64,000 nucleotides of DNA from Diploptera punctata (lineage: Eukaryota > Arthropoda > Insecta > Blattodea > Blaberidae), in contig JASPKZ010010219.1 in the NCBI GenBank assembly GCA_030220185.1, forward strand, positions 31,161 to 95,160, given 5' to 3'. The notes beneath the pieces are model-generated. The model made no database searches and had not been told where the DNA came from. It saw only the letters and a program-made list of their open reading frames with translations. The first letter of the stretch is position 1; each line of letters starts with the position of its first letter. Shown one piece after another: positions 10,915 through 22,087 of the stretch. The position numbers and the translations under genes were made by a program.

Positions 10915-12195
10915 TGTATAAAAATTACGTGTCACGTTGTTTGTACGCGATGGAATCCTAAACTACTGAACCGATTTTAATAACATTTTGCACACTGTGT
11001 TATGTTTGATCCAACTTGAGACCTACCGTTGTTTGTAACTAAATTTATAGTCGCATTATTTTTATTGCAAATTATTTGTTTATTATTTATAGCAAAGAGT
11101 TATAATTATCTGTGAGTTCCATACGATTCTAACAGATGACCGTGTAAGGTAATTGGTTTATTATTTAACCAGGTGGCTGTGCGTTTTGTTGCAACCGCGA
11201 ACTTCAATTGAATTACAAATATTGATTATTTCATAATTTAAGTGTGTTTGTATTTATTTTATTTTCAATATATTGATAATAATATTAATTTTGTGTGTAA
11301 GTATTAGTTTTAAGTAATCTGGCTGAAAGACAGCAACTTAATTTAAATTTAACTGGACCGAGAAGGAACATTGAACAATATGGCGAATCAGTTTAGAGAC
11401 CATGAATGATAAGATATCAAGTGAATTTCCGCAAATTGGTATAGGCCTATGTGACATAAATCTTACATTAAGAAGAATGTTAATTTAAAAACATATGAAG
11501 GTCCTAAGGAACGGAATAACAGGACTGTAAGTAGGTTTGTTAGTTATAATAATATGCCTAATATTACAGAAACAATCTCCATGCCTCAATTAAATGAAAA
11601 ACAAGATGACTATAATATATCACAAGATGATATTACTATACAGAAACTTCTTGATGATGATGAGAATCCAAACTGCCAACAAGTTCACAGAAAAAAAACG
11701 AAAGTATAATGAAATCAGCAAGCCTCCTCAAAATATTCCATCAATAAATGTATATAATCCTTATGATACGCTTGTGGATGATACTGAGAATGCAGACAAC
11801 ATAAATTCATCTCAATCAACAAAACCACTTCCACATAAACCACCATCCATATTTATACCGGGTGTAGTTAACGTACCAAAACTAAAAAATTGTGTAAAAC
11901 AAAAAAAAAATTCTGATTTAGATTTCTCACTTAGTTTACTACAACATAATTTAACGTATACCTTAGCCACCGCAACGCGTGGCCGGGACTTTATATATAT
12001 ATATATATAGAACAAAGTCGGATTAGTTACACTATTTATAACTCAAGAACGGCTTGAACCGATTTTTTTTATCTTTGATTTGTTGGAGTTGCTTCCGCCC
12101 CGAATAGCAGATAACTATTAAAATATCGGAAAAATTAACGTAAAAATATTTAAAGGTGATACGACGTTCGCCGGGCCAGCTAGTTAATTAATAAA
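10915..12195 (+). mobile_element. Helitron-like remnant surrounding a gag-like fragment
   Basis: The start region (AAAAATTACGTGTCACGTTG, then TAAACTACTGAACCGATTTT) and the end region (near 12055, again ACGGCTTGAACCGATTTT) are worded like the conserved bodies of non-autonomous rolling-circle elements in insects. The end is CGTTCGCCGGGCCAGCTAGT, where CTAG before T fits a CTRR terminus. Near 11965 a second end-like sequence includes a GCCAC...GTGGC hairpin. The 5' TC terminus and the insertion site are not resolved, so this is a motif-level call. Confidence 0.35.
11534..11960 (+). pseudogene. Gag-like ORF1 fragment of a jockey-type LINE
   Basis: Two frames joined by a shift near 11690 give MPNITETISMPQLNEKQDDY and then PLPHKPPSIFIPGVVNVPKL. 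The PPxIFIxGV wording is what I associate with jockey-type ORF1 proteins just before their RNA-binding and zinc-knuckle part. The downstream part is missing, and the frame ends in Helitron-like sequence near 11970. The apparent 138-codon ORF is a mixture of element and flank. Confidence 0.45.
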
Positions 12196-12264
12196 TTTTA
12201 ACCCAGTCACAACCATAATATTTTATATGTGGTACGATAAAACAATCACTAAATAACAAAACAA

Positions 12265-12670
12265 CAAGAGAGACCCAATTGAAATTTTACGAAACGTTGG
12301 CAGTACCGGTACTGCTCTATGGTTCAGAAGCCTGGATACATAAAAAACAAGATCTAAGTAGGATAACGGCGGCAGAAATGAAATTTTTGAGATCTGTTAA
12401 ACGGTGCACTAACGAAGACAGAATCAAGAACACAGAAATAAGTCAGGAACTTGAAATATTTGCAATAACTGGTAAAATAGATACATATAGACAAAAATGA
12501 AAGCAACACATAGACAGAATGAATGAAGATAGATATCCAAAACAAATAACAAAATACAAACCTAAAGGCACCCGAGATGTGGGCAGACCTAGAAAGAGAG
12601 GAGGCTGAAGTCGGAACGGGTAAACAGACCTAATCCATGAAGGCAGATGATGATGATGATGATGAATGAA
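12265..12670 (+). mobile_element. LINE 3' fragment with (GAT)n tail
   Basis: The plus strand encodes LKFYETLAVPVLLYGSEAW, then RITAAEMKFLRSVKRCT, then KPKGTRDVGRPRKRGG. After the stop there is a short 3' end (CGGAACGGGTAAACAGACCT) and a (GAT)n tail at 12645-12668. One in-frame stop lies after IDTYRQK. It is 5'-truncated and lacks the RT catalytic core. The same family has copies at 2272-2370 and 16075-16735. Confidence 0.8.
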
Positions 12671-12752
12671 CGGAAAGTTTTTTTTTTCATGTTAATTACT
12701 GAGAATGGTTGGAGAAAACCCTCAGTAAACTTCTCAAAATCAATTTAATTAA

Positions 12753-12753
<1 letters not shown>

Positions 12754-12796
<43 letters not shown>
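12754..12796. repeat. TTA microsatellite
   Basis: This is an uninterrupted ATT/TTA run. Confidence 0.95.
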
Positions 12797-12797
<1 letters not shown>

Positions 12798-13614
12798 AAT
12801 ATCAATTTCCGTGCATTGGTTCCATATATTAAATACTCCATGTCATCTGTATAATTTTAGTTTGAGGCATTCTGTACAGTAAACAACGAATTCAATTCAA
12901 TAGCTGTAAATCGCCAAAATATGGCAGTAAAATAAAATATAATGCATTTATTATTAGCTTTCCAACTCTGTTCGTAAGGGATAAAAGCTAAGCCATACAA
13001 TTATAACATTACAATTTTTAAGCATTAGTTGCCGTATCTTTTAAGCTTAGGTTAAATAAAATTGCGCACCGTCCTAATTACTACATAATATAATACTGAA
13101 CATATTAATTATGTTAATTTAATTCGTGTCATTATATTTCACCTGATTGCGAGACTTCTCGATTACCAATAACTTAATAATATTATTAGAGAGTAATTTG
13201 TAAATCAAAACACGAAATAATAATGTTACTAATTACAATAGCCGGTGTCGATGTTAATAATATTGATTACATAATTCCCGTGTCATATGATATTACCATG
13301 TTTTATTAAAATACATTTCACTGTCACTTTTACATATCAGAGTTTATTATACGTACAATGCATTACATCTGACGCTAAGCATTTATGTGTTATGTAATTA
13401 TTATCCCTTCGCACATCAGTTTTTTTTTAAATAGCATACATTGTATATGCATTAGGGTTCTAAATAGTTTCCAGCTATTAATTTGTATTCAAAGATTTAA
13501 TCACTATCGCTATAATCAACATTATCATTTTTTAATAGCATTATTTTCATTATCATTATTATTAGGCCTATTATTATTTTAATTAATATTATTATACCTA
13601 CTATTTATTTATTT
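12797..13614. other. Unassigned AT-rich sequence
   Basis: The only long frames are low-complexity. Around 13530-13600 the sequence drifts into imperfect TTA/ATT repeats. I see no gene and no copy of a repeat found elsewhere in the window. Confidence 0.4.
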
Positions 13615-13805
13615 CATATAAGGATTTTTTATGTTTACACACCTTTCTGCGTCTAAAGTTTTATTTTTCGTCTTCACTCGTCCTTATCAATCCACTCCAT
13701 GTCCTCCAGTCCTCTTGTTCTCATTCCACTTCTTATTCCTTTCATCTATCTAAAGTTTCAAGGTCTTTCTTCCTATCTTTTTCCAGTTGAACACCATTCA
13801 CATGT
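13615..13805 (-). mobile_element. LINE 3' end, decayed
   Basis: This is the same 3' end as the LINE at 7976-8400 (for example, GTCCTCCAGTCC, CTTATTCCT and TTACACACCTTTCTG in antisense), but more diverged. Only the last part of the C-terminal coding sequence and the 3' end remain. Confidence 0.6.
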
Positions 13806-13859
13806 ATTATTATTCTTTTAGGATTATTATTATTATTATCATCATCATCATTATTATTT

Positions 13860-14050
13860 TATAACTCAGTGGCACTATGAAACTCTGAGTTCGGTGATTC
13901 CTTATCACACCTTAGAAGTCTTTCAGGTGATAGGAGGTTCAGGCTCCAAACTTTCTAGACAATTGGCACGAGTTGTCAGCTGAAATCTCAGCCCTGCGTG
14001 ATGGGCACAGTTTGGTACCATTTCCGTTAGAGGCTGAGTCGATCTCAGAA
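13860..14050 (-). mobile_element. SINE family A body, diverged
   Basis: This reads like the body at 179-395, with TAGGAGGTTCAGGCTCC, CAGCCCTGCGTGATGGG and TTTCCGTTAGAGGCTGAGTC in the same order. The tRNA-like head is not present. A TAA array begins shortly after its 5' side. Confidence 0.65.
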
Positions 14051-14067
14051 AAATATTGCAATTTAAT

Positions 14068-14071
14068 AATG

Positions 14072-14140
<69 letters not shown>
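14068..14140. repeat. TAA microsatellite
   Basis: This is an uninterrupted TAA/AAT run of about 70 bp. Confidence 0.95.
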
Positions 14141-14259
14141 CAATATTTAATATTAGTGCAGTAGTATAATTCGAACTTCAAAATACCAAAAGTGTCAGGC
14201 TTATACCTAAGAAATTTCTTCGTTGTAGCTTACAATCAACTTAGAGCATGTACAGTATA

Positions 14260-14261
<2 letters not shown>

Positions 14262-14314
<53 letters not shown>
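14262..14314. repeat. TA dinucleotide array
   Basis: This is a nearly pure (TA)n run. Confidence 0.95.
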
Positions 14315-14318
<4 letters not shown>

Positions 14319-14562
14319 ACATTGAGTTACACAAGGTAGCATTTATTAATAGGTCACATTTGATGCAAAATTCTGAACGCTACACAAGACCCATAATTAT
14401 AATATCTATGTTAAGCTTACAAGTATAGGAGTCCATATGGAGGGATTTCAAATAATCATTTGCTACTTAAATTATTCTTTAAGACTAGGTTTAAACGGTG
14501 TTTAACTCATGATTGTGGTTCACACAAATAAGTTGGAATATTAATAACAATGACGATGATTA

Positions 14563-16060
14563 TACACTGCTCAAAAATATTAGGGGATATTGTAGAATAA
14601 CCTATTAAGACTATGTTTTTTGGAATAGTATTAGATGCAATCACTTTCTATTATTCCAAGATAATGTAAATAAGAATTTGAAGTTGTTACGTAACCTCGG
14701 TACCACACCAGAGGGCAGTGTCTGTACTGTTGATGTGAAAGGGTGGTGTGGGGGTGAATGTTTTGTTGCTGTTTTTAAATCCAGTCCAGTTTTCAGTTAG
14801 TGAATGACTTGCCTTAGGGACAGTGATGCCTCGACAACGTGATTTACCTGAACCAATGGCTTGGAGGGCCATAGGAAGGATGGAAGCTGGACAGACACAA
14901 CAAGAGGTGGCACAAGCCATTGGGGTGTCTCAAAGCGTGATTTCCAGTCTTTGGAATCATTTTCAAAGAACATACTGTTCACAGAAGAGCCGGACAAGGT
15001 CGAGCAAGGGCAACAACAGCAAGGGATGACCGTTACCTCTTGTTAACAGCCCGTCGGAATAGACAGCAGAATGCAACTCAACTGCGAAATACTTCAAACA
15101 GCAACAGGACGCAACTCAAACTGTCCCTAATCGACTGCATGGAAGTGGTCTCTATGCCCATAGGCCCATGGTGTGTACCAGGTTAACTCCACAACACCGT
15201 AGAGATCGCAGAAACTGGGCGGAGGAACATCGTGGGTGGAGGCATGCTGAATGGAGATCAGTTCTTTTTTCTGATGAGTCGCGATTCAACATGGAATGTG
15301 ATAGTCGGCGCGTATTCATCTGGAGAGAAAAAGGGACACGAAACAATCCAGCTTTTGTACGTAAAAGATCCCCATATGGTGGCGGTGGATTGATGGTGTA
15401 GGCAGGAGTCAGTAGTGGACGTACGGACCTCTATGTTATCCAAGGTGGTACTTTGACTGCGGTAAAGTATAGAGATGAGATTCTCCGACCTTTTGTCGTG
15501 CCTTATGCTGATGCCATAGGTGATTCTTTTCTTTTTATGGACGATAATGCACGACCCCACAGAGCTGGCTTGGTGGACGACATGCTGGAAGTGGAGGGTA
15601 TCGAGCGTATGCAATGGCCAGCTTCCTCCCCGGACTTAAATCCGATTGAGCTTGTGTGGGATGCATTAGGCAGGCGCATTGCAGGCAGACCAGCACCTCC
15701 CACAACTGTTCCAGAGCTGCACATTGCTCTTATGGAAGAGTGGCCACGTATCCCCCAAGAACTCATTCCTAACCTCATTGCATCAATGCCACACAGGTGT
15801 GAGGCAGTGCTGGCCGTTCGAGGAGACCATACACCATACTAAAGAAACATTTTCACCCATGTTAATGTTGCTTTGTTTGTTTGCCTATTCCTAATCAGGA
15901 TCTCTTTGACATCTGGTGTGATACAGAGGTTACGTAATGACTTCAAACTCTTGGTGACATTCTTTTGGAGTAATAGAAAGTGATTGCATCTAACACTGTT
16001 CCTAAAAACATAGTCTTAATAGGATATTCTACAACATCCCCTAATTTTTTGAGCAGTGTA
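14563..16060 (+). mobile_element. Tc1/mariner-type transposon, full-length but inactive
   Basis: The element starts TACACTGCTCAAAAATATTA and ends with the inverted TTTTTTGAGCAGTGTA. The inverted repeats run about 95 bp (CCTATTAAGACTATG and GATGCAATCACTTTCTATTA are found inverted near the right end). TA dinucleotides flank it at 14561-14562 and 16061-16062, as expected for this superfamily. Length is 1,498 bp. The single gene inside is broken (see 14826-15842). The well-preserved ends could still be recognised by a transposase supplied in trans. I cannot tell whether one exists. Confidence 0.93.
14826..15842 (+). pseudogene. DD34E transposase, frameshifted with one stop
   Basis: The start is MPRQRDLPEPMAW at 14826. 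A helix-turn-helix follows (AGQTQQEVAQAIGVSQSVIS). After a frame change near 14990 the product reads RARATTARDDRYLL, a second DNA-binding segment. Later pieces are LTPQHRRDRRNWAEEH, FSDESRFNM (first catalytic Asp), FMDDNARPHRAG (second Asp) and SSPDLNPIELVWDALGR (catalytic Glu). Exactly 34 residues lie between the second Asp and the Glu. Another shift lies near 15090. A TAG at 15399-15401 sits where GGLMV is normally followed by Trp. All three catalytic residues remain, so the damage is limited to a few lesions. Confidence 0.9.
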
Positions 16061-16074
16061 TATTAATTACAATA

Positions 16075-16735
16075 ATCATCATCATCATCATCACTCCAGG
16101 GATTAGGCAATTGCCCGTTCCGACTTCATAATGCATCAGCCCAACGTCTTCTAGGTCTTCCAACATCACGCCTTCCTCTTGCTTGATAATTTCTGGCTAA
16201 CAATGGATATCTCTCCTTACTCATTCCATCCATGTGATAAATCCATTTCTGTCTATAATTCGTGACTTTATCCAATAAAGGCTGTACTTTCAATTCTTCT
16301 CTTATATCCTCATTTCTTATTCTATCAAGTCTTATACATCCTTTTACTGTCTTAGGAACCGCATCTCTGCCGTCTGTATTCTACCCTTCTGTCTTTTCAC
16401 TGGAGCCCAAGTTTCACATCCATACAATATTGTGGGAACCGCCATAAAATTATACATTTTTATCTTGGTTTCTTTTATAATTTTATTTTTGAATGTTCTC
16501 TGTATTGTTCCACACACCGTCTGAAATTTATTTATTTGGAGTCAATATCTCTTTCCACATTGTAGCCAACATCACAGCCAAAATATTTGAAAAAACTAGA
16601 CACCTGTTCTATACTTTGATTTTCTAAAATAATTTTGGATCTCACTGGATCTCTTCCTCTAAAAGCCATGGTCTTCGTTTTCCTTACAGAAATCTTTAGA
16701 TCGTATAATTTACATATTTCATACAATAATGATAA
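16075..16735 (-). mobile_element. 5'-truncated LINE fragment with (GAT)n tail
   Basis: The minus strand reads MYEICKLYDLKISVRKTKTM, then GRDPVRSKIILENQSIEQV, then CGTIQRTFKNKIIKETKIKM, then ILYGCETWAPVKRQKGRI and EMRFLR. Several stops follow, and the end is GLMHYEVGTGNCLIPG, with a (GAT)n tail at 16078-16095. This is the region after the RT catalytic motif through to the C-terminus. Same family as 12265-12670. Confidence 0.75.
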
Positions 16736-16746
16736 TAATTATATTG

Positions 16747-16754
<8 letters not shown>

Positions 16755-16778
<24 letters not shown>

Positions 16779-17062
16779 CACTGGCACTATCGAACCCGTA
16801 GGGTTCATGGCCGCGCGGATATAAGTTTCTCCATACATCCCTACCCTGTGCTAATGCTTTCCAATCATTGCCTGTATAATCTACATCCCTCAAATCATAG
16901 TTAATGTTATTCTCCCACCTCATTCTTGGTCTACCAACTGGGTGATTTCCTTCTGGCTTTCCTACAAGAAGCTTCCACGCGAGTCTTTCATTCCCTATAC
17001 GATTATAATAATTAATATGGAATGATAATAATAATAATAATAATCATAATAATAATAATAAA
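16755..17062 (-). mobile_element. RTE-like LINE 3' fragment with TAA tail
   Basis: Minus strand: GNERLAWKLLVGKPEGNHPV, then GRPRMRWENNINYDLRDVDY, then TGNDWKALAQGRDVWRN, ending GHEPYGFDSASE and running into a TAA run (16755-16776). This is the C-terminus of the YGCETWTL family also seen at 25690-26560, 29455-29720, 31445-31890 and 51540-52140. A second TAA run at 17025-17062 lies at its 5' side. Confidence 0.75.
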
Positions 17063-17731
17063 AATAATAAAATATTTACTAAAAGGCAGAATAAAAGTCA
17101 TAACGGTTTCTCTTCAACTCGTAAAGCGAGATGTACAAAAAAATAATTTATACACTCTTATTAATTCTCGAACTAATGTTATGTAGCCAAGAACAAAATA
17201 CGCTATGATAGCCCAATAGATATAATGTATAAATAATCTGTAATTTTCAAGTAACTTATGATACAATAAAAAGTGTCACTACAATAGAGCTTGCATAAAT
17301 GTCAGATTTTCTTTGCGTTCTTAAAGACCTTGTCTGATGTCTGGGTTGTGAAAAATATACAAAATCCAAACCACCAAAGATACAAAATATAAAAAGTTTG
17401 TATATGCCCTGTAAAAGTAAACTCAAACTGGAACCAGATTTGTGTTACTAAGACCTTACATAGAAATATCGAACAAAATTAATCAAACGAAGAAAAATGT
17501 CCATAAAACTAAAGAAACTACTAGCTTTGAGAAAAAAGAAGATATAAAAAGAGAGTCGTGTTTGTCAATAAACACAATTAACGACTAAGATTTTGTTTCT
17601 TGTAAAATATTTATCTCGAAATCATAAATTTGACGAGTCGAACATTAAAGAAAACAAACATTTAATTTTCATTATATTGATATTATGTCATGTCTTGCTT
17701 ATTAATATATATATTAGACTACATGTTTATT
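17063..17731. other. Unassigned AT-rich sequence
   Basis: No coding frame or repeat match is visible. The interval lies between a LINE end and the 800-bp repeat. Confidence 0.35.
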
Positions 17732-18540
17732 ATGACTATTTAACTCATGTCCAATCACATTTAAATGATTTTTGATTTACAACCAATCACAGTCGTGTTT
17801 CGCCTAGAATTTATCAACTAAAGTTTATCATATCAAAGAGGGCACCTGCTTTTTTAACATTCTGAATAGGCCATAGCATTATTTTGCAGTGACTGACTCC
17901 ATAAGAAATACAGCTAGCAGATTGTATGTATGTATGTGTATATATATAGTGCAAGAATGTCAGCTCATAGTGCTTGCGGGAGATAATATAAAACATTTCT
18001 AGCAATTGATTATACTACAAAAAAACACTGTTTTCACTTTCTTAAACGAATTATTTTCCAGGAAATGACGTTGCAGAAAAATATAATTGACATATTTACA
18101 TCATAGGACATCAGAAATTAATTAATACCTATAAGTAGTAGTAGTATTCAAATGTTCTGAAGCTCTTGATTTGTCATCATTCGCTCATTAATACCTATAA
18201 TGTTGGTTATAAATTTCTCCACTAGGGTGCATTCTTACAATATTGCGATCCTTTGGCAATAAATGATATGATCTGGTTGCAGTGATGAACAAAATAAGCA
18301 AATGAAGTGTACCAATTGTTTCTCATTTGTTTTCAAATTTCGCCGTTATATTAAATATATGAATATTTAAAAATAACTATAGTTAAATAATGATTTGTGA
18401 GTAAACAGTTCAATTTTTTCGTTAAATAGTCCTAACAAATTTCACTCTTGATTTCCAAATTCTCCAGATAAATTCACTCCTCACTTCGTGAGTCGTGAAT
18501 TTATCGATAATTTGGAAATCACTCGTGGCATTATGTATGA
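17732..18540 (+). repeat. Unknown interspersed repeat R800, copy A
   Basis: This copy is about 810 bp and begins ATGACTATTTAACTCAT. Two more copies lie at 43274-45422 (interrupted) and 45423-46145. It is non-coding. The last ~95 bp form a long hairpin: CTTGATTTCCAAATT, then GATAAATTCAC, mirrored by GTGAATTTATCGATAATTTG and GAAATCACTCGTGGCA. Strand is arbitrary. It could be a MITE-like transposon with a terminal hairpin or a dispersed satellite monomer. Confidence 0.75.
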
Positions 18541-18545
18541 TGAAT

Positions 18546-18780
18546 TTTATTATTATTATTATTATTATTATTTATGTCCAGAACGGGAGAAGAGAGAAGG
18601 TCTAAATTACTGCACTAATGATAACCTTGAAGAATATGAAGGAAAGGAAGACCAAGGAAAACTTGGGAAAATGAGGTAAGAAAGCAATAAGAAGGATAGG
18701 TTGAAACGTGAAGATGTACAAGATAGAAGACTGAACGATCGGTACAATAATGCATCAATATCTTCAGAATACCTGTAAAC
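18546..18780 (+). mobile_element. LINE C-terminal fragment, weak
   Basis: After a TTA run the plus strand encodes a stretch like GRRKTKENLGK, followed by RLKREDVQDRRLNDRYN, across shifts. That resembles the GRPRKTW...DR C-terminus of LINEs such as the one at 7555-7790. It is short and broken, so this is a moderate to weak call. Confidence 0.4.
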
Positions 18781-18784
18781 TAAT

Positions 18785-19030
18785 TGGCTGGTACTATTGA
18801 AACCATATGTTTATAGGCAGGCGAACATACATTCTCCATACATCACTATCCTGAGTTAATGTTTCCCAATTTAACACTCATGTCATTATAGTGTTATTCT
18901 CCCGTTTCATTATTGACATATATAATGTGTGCTTTCCCTGTGGTTTTCTTACAGTCAGTTTCTATGTCACTCTTTCATTCCGCATTCGTGGTATACGTCC
19001 TACCCATCCCAGTCTATGAGACTTAACTGT
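18785..19030 (-). mobile_element. RTE-like LINE 3' fragment, decayed
   Basis: This has the same order of antisense blocks as 16770-17005: GGTACTATTGAAACC, TCTCCATACATC, CCCAATTTAACACTC, TTATTCTCCCGTTTCAT, CTTTCATTCCGCATTCGTGG and CCCAGTCTATGAGACTTAA. Coding sequence is no longer open. Confidence 0.6.
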
Positions 19031-19082
19031 TATTATTATATTTTAATTCCTATAATCATCATGCAGCTCACTGTTTTCTTTA

Positions 19083-19085
19083 TTA

Positions 19086-19123
<38 letters not shown>

Positions 19124-19360
19124 TATTATATTATTATTATATTATATTATTATTATTATATTATTAATTATTATTATATATTATTATTATTATATTATTA
19201 TTATTATATTATCATTATTATATTATCATTATTATATTATCATTATCATTATCATCATCATCATCATCATTATTATCATTATCATTGTCATTATTGTTAT
19301 TATTATTATTGTTATTATTATTATTGTTATTATTATTATGATTATTATTGTTATTATTAT
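19083..19360. repeat. Long compound TTA/ATC/GTT microsatellite
   Basis: About 280 bp of ATT and TTA words grades into (ATC)n near 19240-19270 and then ATTGTT variants. The 153-codon frame of Leu/Tyr/His runs over it is an artefact. Confidence 0.95.
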
Positions 19361-20461
19361 TATCCTGACTGTTCGTCTCTCTTTGGTTAAAAAAATGTGT
19401 ATAGGTATTTTATATTCAAATACTTTTAATCGTCTCTCCTACCTTTATTTCGAATCCATATACTCTAACTGCAATAAAATAATCGATTTATACATGTATT
19501 ATTTAACATTATTTTAGAGAGGTAGAGATAAAATTAATCCCCGTAGTGCAAAATAGCATGCGTTTCCAGAGTCGAACCTATCTTTAATTCCCTTTTGCGC
19601 CTCATTCCTGTTTGTAATTATAATTCCTAGGTATTTGAATACTGTCATTTCTTTAAAATTTCCCTCATTTACTGTAGACTGTCCCTCATTTGCTGTTACA
19701 TAATGCGTCTCTACGCGTGATCATATACAATTTCATGGTTCCCTGTCCAAATTTGTGTGCTGAATGTTTTGTAGTTAAGTAAGATGTACAAACTAAAGGT
19801 TGCAGATTATTTTAGCATACTGTTTTTTTTTTCTCCTCCTCTTCTCACCCTTACTTTGATGATAATTTGTCAATCACTAGTCGGTAGATCTATAATTATT
19901 GAAATTCCTCTTAGTTTTTCTTTTTTTCTTTTTGTGCTTCATTATAACTACAGACTATAAGGATAAATTTAAAAGTTAAAATTTTAATTAATACTTCTGT
20001 ATTTTCTGAAGAATGGCTGGCTTCCATATATTATTTTTGTATTTTTGCCACTCTTCATATTTTTCTTGTTGGATGTCTCTCCCTGAATTCTGATACATTG
20101 TAGAAAATGGATTATTTTTAAAACCATGAGGCTACATGGAAGAAGTTATGTTACATTATCACTATAATGTTACTAAATCATAGATTTGAGGAATAGTATC
20201 TTCTATTGATCTAGCTACAATTAGAATTAATTTTTTTATGGGAAAATAAGATATTTGAGATAAAATTTAATTTAAGAATGTGAGATTATATTTAATTTTC
20301 ATATTATATAAACATTTACTTCCATCCCCTGTTTCTTAGAGTTATTTAATAATACGTGGGTATTGCTGTTTAGTATTTCGTCACTAGCACCTAATGATAC
20401 TATACCATCAGCATATACGGACAGTTGAATAATACCATTTTGATTTACGTTTTCTTTATCC

Positions 20462-20973
20462 TCATATGTACCAAGTTATTTAACAACACGTTTTCTAAAT
20501 TTATCGCCTCATCACAATTTAGGAATAAGATCACAAGACTCTTCTTTACTCTTGATACCACAGCACAGGTCTATACTCTGAATTTTACACATATCTATGA
20601 CTAGAGCATGGAACTCATTTCCCAGTCACGTCAGGGACTGTCAATCGCTATCATTATTTAAATCCAAATTAACAGATATCTTAAGTTTGACACAATGAAA
20701 ACAAAAACTGCATAAACAACTATATACAGCATTTTATAAATAATCATCTAGTAAGCTACTTACTTTATTTTATATCATTTTAATGTTATTGTATTCTATG
20801 TTTTAGTTAGTATTAGCTAGTATTAGATCACATCATCATTGTATTTTATTTAGTCTGTATTTTAATAATATCTTAAAATTGTAATATGTATGTACTTTTT
20901 GTATAATTCTACTATTCGCTGGTTCAGTGGAAGAGAAGGTCTTATGGCCTTAACTCTGCCAGCTAAAATGAAC

Positions 20974-21025
<52 letters not shown>
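20462..21025 (+). mobile_element. CR1/jockey-like LINE 3' end with TTA tail, nested
   Basis: The plus strand encodes RLFFTLDTTAQ, then a WNSFPSHVRDCQSLSLFKS equivalent in broken frame, the standard C-terminus after the RT of CR1/L2/jockey-type LINEs. A long 3' non-coding region ends GTGGAAGAGAAGGTCTTATG, then GCCTTAACTCTGCCAGC, then a TTA run at 20975-21024. The same 3' end is present in inverse orientation at 62280-62780. It interrupts the LINE of 19385-23340 just before the YADG motif. Confidence 0.7.
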
Positions 21026-21546
21026 GTCTTGATTAATGGTCTAGTACAAAAAACGAATAGCAGAGGATATAGTGCATTTCCTTGCTTTAACTCATTGTGA
21101 ATTTCAAAGTTATCCGAAAACTTGTTTGCCTCTCTCCCTCCTTTACTCTTTGCGTCATTTAGACATATTCGAGTAAATCTAAATTTTTAGGAATTCCAAA
21201 TAACAGAAGGATACTATACAAATTCTCCCTCTTAATTGAATTATATGCATTTCTGAAGCCTTTACTGGTATATACTTGACGTATTGTGTCACCTTATTCT
21301 AATTTACTTTGAAGAATCTGTCTTGTACTAAAAATCCGATCTATTGTAGGCGTATCTCCACTTACTTCACGTTATTTGCCACCTATTATGATGTCAACAC
21401 AATGAGTAAGCTGGATTCTGAAATATTTGTTAGAATTTTGTACGAAGTTGAAAGTAATGAGATGCCCCTATAGTTGTTGCAACCAGTTTTATCTCCTTTC
21501 TTATAGACTGGTACGATAATAGTATGACGCATTATTAGGCCGGCTT

Positions 21547-22087
21547 TGGAATTTCAAGGACTAAAAGACACCTTCAAGTCTCGTTTTAAAGGGATTCTTA
21601 GGTCGCGACTCATTAGTAAGAATGCCCCACGAGACCTTTCCACGTAGATTTGGCCATTACTTCCCGATGAATCGGTTTCGAAAATGGCGAGAACTGGTCT
21701 TTTTCGATTAATCGATTTCGAGAATGGTCGACTGGCAAAGAATCACGAGAGCTGATCTTTCTAGTACATTCGATGCTGGCTAGAAATGACATAGCAGAGC
21801 ATTTGGTGTCAGACGTGATCTAGAAGGCGACCAATGAGTTGTGATTGGCGAATCAATTGAGTAATGGTCTGGTAGGCGATGATTGCATTCTGATCTGAAG
21901 GGCGAACATAGTGTCGGAAGTTCGTTCTTCTACGAGTACGAAGAAATAAACTATAATATATACCGTGTCATGTGAGATACGTAAAGCAGAATAATCATAT
22001 GGGATTATGAATAACATTTGTGAGAACTAAATAAAGGAAATTGAAAATCTTCGTGTAACCTGGTGTGAAGTTATTACAGAAATTCCA
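21547..22087 (+). mobile_element. Candidate solo LTR
   Basis: This 541-bp non-coding block begins TGGAATTTC and ends GAAATTCCA, a perfect 9-bp inverted terminus of the TG...CA type. It contains TATAATATATA near 21955 and AATAAA near 22032, in the order expected of an LTR promoter and polyadenylation signal. Its base composition differs from its surroundings. It sits inside the LINE at 19385-23340. No 4-6-bp target duplication is evident (flanks GGCTT and CATGT), which weakens the call. It could instead be another interspersed repeat. Confidence 0.4.

Noticed and set aside
14687..14997. Minus-strand ORFs over the Tc1-type element
   Set aside because: They are shadows of the plus-strand transposase frame with its helix-turn-helix.
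18929..19390. 153-codon plus-strand ORF rich in Leu and Tyr
   Set aside because: It is a translation of a TTA/ATC microsatellite joined to decayed LINE sequence.
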